Origin: RUG563 sp045590215
Lineage (GTDB): Bacteria; Bacillota; Clostridia; Christensenellales; Aristaeellaceae
Direction: 5' to 3'
Length of the DNA: 64,000 bases
Assembly (NCBI GenBank): GCA_045590215.1
Contig: JAZNQO010000032.1
Span: forward strand, 1 to 64,000
Numbering within the stretch: the stretch's first letter is position 1; every line of letters begins with the position of its first letter. A program made the translations under genes and the position numbers. Under the pieces are notes generated by a model. The model searched no databases, had not been told where the DNA came from, and saw only the letters and a program-made list of their open reading frames with translations. Shown one piece after another: positions 62,086 through 64,000 of the stretch.

Positions 62086-62907
62086 TCACTTCGCAGGTTT
62101 CGTAATCAGCGGAAGCATGGCAGCTCGTAAAGCTTCTTTGTGATGCTCTTCGATAACCCGGGAATCTGCCGTGTCCAGCATTGCTTCCACCATCTGCTCC
62201 GGTGTGATTTTCGTGATACTTCTTGTACCGCGCTTTTGCAGATTCTTGATCAGTGTTCGCATCGTGTTGGTGGTTAGTTTCTGTGTCTGCGCAATATAAG
62301 TATCAGCACCATCACGCAGATCTTTGACAAGGCGCAGGAAAGTTGCCGCCATGGCTGCGGTGTCTGTCTGACCTTCCGGCATTTTGAGTGCGGCAATATT
62401 CTGTTCCACAAATTGGGCTGCTTGTGAATGGCAAGGATTTTTGTTTCCGATATTCTGAAGCAGCTTTCCCATATTATCGATCATTGTGTTGACCCCTGCG
62501 ATACCGGCGGCAATGGTTGCATCCTTGAATTGAGCAATCTGTTTGACCAATGTGGCGAACTCGGGATGCTCGATCAGCTGACTGACGATAACCGGATCAA
62601 CTTCCCTGGTATACAGAAGCTCAGCCGCCCTGGCACTCAGACCCAAGGTTTCGATATTATAGTTTGTTCGGTAGGGGATATCCGTTTCGCCGAGAATAAA
62701 ATCGATGGATACGCCCAAGGCTCTGGCTGACTTGATAACATTATCTGTTGAAAACTTTTCTGTTTCTCCGTTCATATATCGGCTGAAAGCCCCTTTGGAC
62801 AGGCCGATTTTTTCTGCAAGTTGAGCCTGCGTCATTCCTTTTTCCTGTAGCAGGTCGTGAATACGGTTTCGGCAATCGCCTGGTAAGTATTCATGAATCT
62901 TATCCAT
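62086..62907 (-). CDS. XRE-family DNA-binding regulator
   Basis: 273 residues. HTH_3 domain at about 12-72 (RIHDLLQEKGMTQAQLAEKI, LSKGAFSRYMNGETEKFS, SARALGVSIDFILGETD). The remaining 190 residues are helical, without a domain I recognise. ATG 62907 has CGAGGTGA upstream; the open frame goes further back to 63036 but crosses the hairpin at 62961. It probably controls the mobilization gene, which is divergent and separated by palindromes. Confidence 0.87.
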   Translation of the reverse strand: MDKIHEYLPGDCRNRIHDLLQEKGMTQAQLAEKIGLSKGAFSRYMNGETEKFSTDNVIKSARALGVSIDFILGETDIPYRTNYNIETLGLSARAAELLYTREVDPVIVSQLIEHPEFATLVKQIAQFKDATIAAGIAGVNTMIDNMGKLLQNIGNKNPCHSQAAQFVEQNIAALKMPEGQTDTAAMAATFLRLVKDLRDGADTYIAQTQKLTTNTMRTLIKNLQKRGTRSITKITPEQMVEAMLDTADSRVIEEHHKEALRAAMLPLITKPAK

Positions 62908-62960
62908 TAAAAAATCACCTCGTTTCTTCGGTAACATAACGAATCGGCATGTAAATTTGT

Positions 62961-63000
62961 TCCATCCTTCTTGCATTTTTGCAAGTCGGGATGGACTTTT
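62961..63000. terminator. Hairpin between regulator and relaxase genes
   Basis: TCCATCC (62961-62967) and GGATGGA (62989-62995) enclose CTTGCA-TTTT-TGCAAG (62970-62985). TTTTTT follows on the plus strand. It can act as a plus-strand terminator that shields the relaxase gene, or as an operator for the XRE protein. Confidence 0.6.
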
Positions 63001-63091
63001 TTGATTCTGCTTGCAAATCAGCCGGAATTCAAGCATAGATTCTACACCTATTTTACAATGAGCCTCGATGAGCGCACATCAATCTGTTTTC

Positions 63092-63110
63092 GGGATGCAG
63101 GCTGCATCCG
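63092..63110. repeat. Palindrome in front of the relaxase gene
   Basis: GGATGCAG (63093-63100), one base, CTGCATCC (63102-63109), 26 bases ahead of the relaxase ATG. Candidate operator or translation-controlling hairpin. Confidence 0.55.
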
Positions 63111-63135
63111 ATATTAACAGCGAAAGGAGAAAGAA

Positions 63136-64000
63136 ATGGCTAAAGGTATGTATTCGATTCTTCAGTTTGAGAAACATCAGGGCTATCCGGCCAAGAAGAT
63201 CGAAGATCATCATGAACGCAACAAAGAGATTTATGCCAGCAATTCGGACATAGACCATGGAAAAACAGGGCTGAACTTTCACATCATCAGGCCGCAGGGC
63301 AAGTATTACACCGAAATTCAGCACCGGATCAATGATGCGAAATGCCGCACACGCAAGGACAGCGTACGATTTGTGGACACGCTGCTGTCAGCCAGCCCGG
63401 AGTTTTTTGAAGGGATAATGGGGAAAGAAGTCCTTGCTTACTTTACCCACGCCAGCCGCTTCATGGAGGCACGCATCGGGCGGCAGAATATTATTTCAGC
63501 GGTGGTTCACATGGATGAAAAGACGCCGTACATGCATTTGGTGTTTGTGCCGCTGACCGACGATCATCGGCTTTGTGCCAGAGATATCATCGGCAATCGC
63601 AAGCAATTGATTGCATGGCAGGATGATTTCTGGAAGCACATGGCCACGAAATTTTCGGAACTGGAAAGGGGCGAAAGTGCAAGCCTTACCGGCCGTACCC
63701 ATATCCCCACCCGGCTTTTCAAAGAAGCAGTGCACCTGAACCAATTGCGGGATCAGCTGATGGAGCTTCTTTCAGAAGTGACGCCCTTCAATAAGGGCAA
63801 AAAGACGGTGGAAATTGAAAAGCTTTTGTCCCGGTACATTCCCGGTGTGGAGCAGATGCGCACCCGGCTGAAAAAGTACGAAGGGGCGTTCCGGGAAATG
63901 AAACAGGAGCAGGAAGCCTTGCTGCAAAAACTGGAAGACAGTAAGGAAAGCACGGTGGAGAAAATGGCGATTCTGAAGAAACTGAATGAGTATGAGGAAT
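63136..64000 (+). CDS. MobV-family relaxase (Mob_Pre), 3' end outside window
   Basis: The first 288 residues are present and the frame is open to the end. Conserved parts of MobV/Mob_Pre relaxases are the N-terminal motif with HHERNKEIYASNSDIDHGKT (25-44), followed by GLN, and the metal motif HMDEKTPYMH (125-134: His125, Asp127, Glu128, His134) followed by LVFVPL. A charged coiled-coil begins at about 245 (KQEQEALLQKLEDSKES). It nicks oriT to start conjugative mobilization. GAAAGGAGAAAG lies before ATG 63136. Confidence 0.93.
   Translation, partial: MAKGMYSILQFEKHQGYPAKKIEDHHERNKEIYASNSDIDHGKTGLNFHIIRPQGKYYTEIQHRINDAKCRTRKDSVRFVDTLLSASPEFFEGIMGKEVLAYFTHASRFMEARIGRQNIISAVVHMDEKTPYMHLVFVPLTDDHRLCARDIIGNRKQLIAWQDDFWKHMATKFSELERGESASLTGRTHIPTRLFKEAVHLNQLRDQLMELLSEVTPFNKGKKTVEIEKLLSRYIPGVEQMRTRLKKYEGAFREMKQEQEALLQKLEDSKESTVEKMAILKKLNEYEE

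Larger units (their letters stand above)
61278..64000. mobile_element. Mobilizable element, partial, left end uncertain
   Basis: Evidence is a MobV relaxase gene running off the window, an XRE-type regulator read in the opposite direction, and a pMV158-like oriT nick sequence. No integrase, replication protein or resistance gene is visible within the window; the rest lies to the right. The exact left boundary is not seen, and 61278 (after the terminator) is the earliest possible position. Confidence 0.65.

Noticed and set aside
1..64000. tRNA, rRNA or CRISPR features
   Set aside because: No cloverleaf-type sequence with TTCGAATC-like arm, no rRNA signature and no regularly spaced repeats were found on either strand.

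Overview
The window looks like chromosomal DNA of a Gram-positive Clostridia-type gut bacterium with medium GC. The signs are a methionine T-box leader, a YkuD L,D-transpeptidase, an AbrB/SpoVT-type remnant, RsbU/RsbV/RsbW-like partner-switching proteins, YesM/YesN two-component proteins, strong AGGAGG ribosome sites, and promoters of the TTGACA-N17-TATAAT type. The species cannot be fixed from sequence alone. No rRNA, tRNA or CRISPR array is visible.

Layout. 0-6.3 kb: a methionine T-box controls metY-metA, followed by the conserved block rpmE, DUF1385, prmC and prfA. 6.4-11 kb: cell-surface functions, namely a secreted SH3/cadherin-like protein and a minus-strand operon of ECF sigma factor, large one-TM protein and L,D-transpeptidase. 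11-14.7 kb: a first small polysaccharide locus (phosphoglycosyltransferase, C2-epimerase, CapF, PglD-like acetyltransferase). 14.7-19 kb: a YgjP-like peptidase, a queuosine-precursor transporter behind a structured leader, an SDR and a GH5 glucanase. 19-27.7 kb: an unusual operon joining a polar-amino-acid-type ABC transporter to a full partner-switching module (STAS protein, sensor PP2C phosphatase, RsbW-like kinase, STAS-APH fusion). 28-37 kb: a three-part sugar sensor (YesN, lipoprotein binding protein, YesM) next to a YtfQRT/YjfF-type sugar ABC transporter. 37-54 kb: a large, visibly AT-richer exopolysaccharide/capsule cluster (CapD/PglF dehydratase, phosphoglycosyltransferase, aldo/keto reductase, split transketolase, glycosyltransferases, Wzy, acetyltransferase, CapE, RmlD-like reductase, C2-epimerase, Wzx). 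54-61.3 kb: an AraC regulator, a decayed acyltransferase, and an Lpl/Ytc-type oligosaccharide ABC transporter with an SpsF-type cytidylyltransferase inside it. 61.3-64 kb: the edge of a mobilizable element with a MobV relaxase, an XRE regulator and a pMV158-like oriT nick sequence.

Working together: the two polysaccharide loci complement each other. CapE plus the C2-epimerases, with either CapF or the RmlD-like reductase, would allow two related UDP-L-deoxyaminosugars (L-FucNAc type and L-QuiNAc type). Lipid-linked assembly, Wzx flipping and Wzy polymerisation are all encoded. The most novel-looking item is the ABC-transporter/partner-switching operon at 19.3-26.6 kb. There the transporter ATPase carries a C-terminal domain resembling a degenerate RsbW-type kinase fold, which would physically link transport to the phosphatase/STAS circuit.
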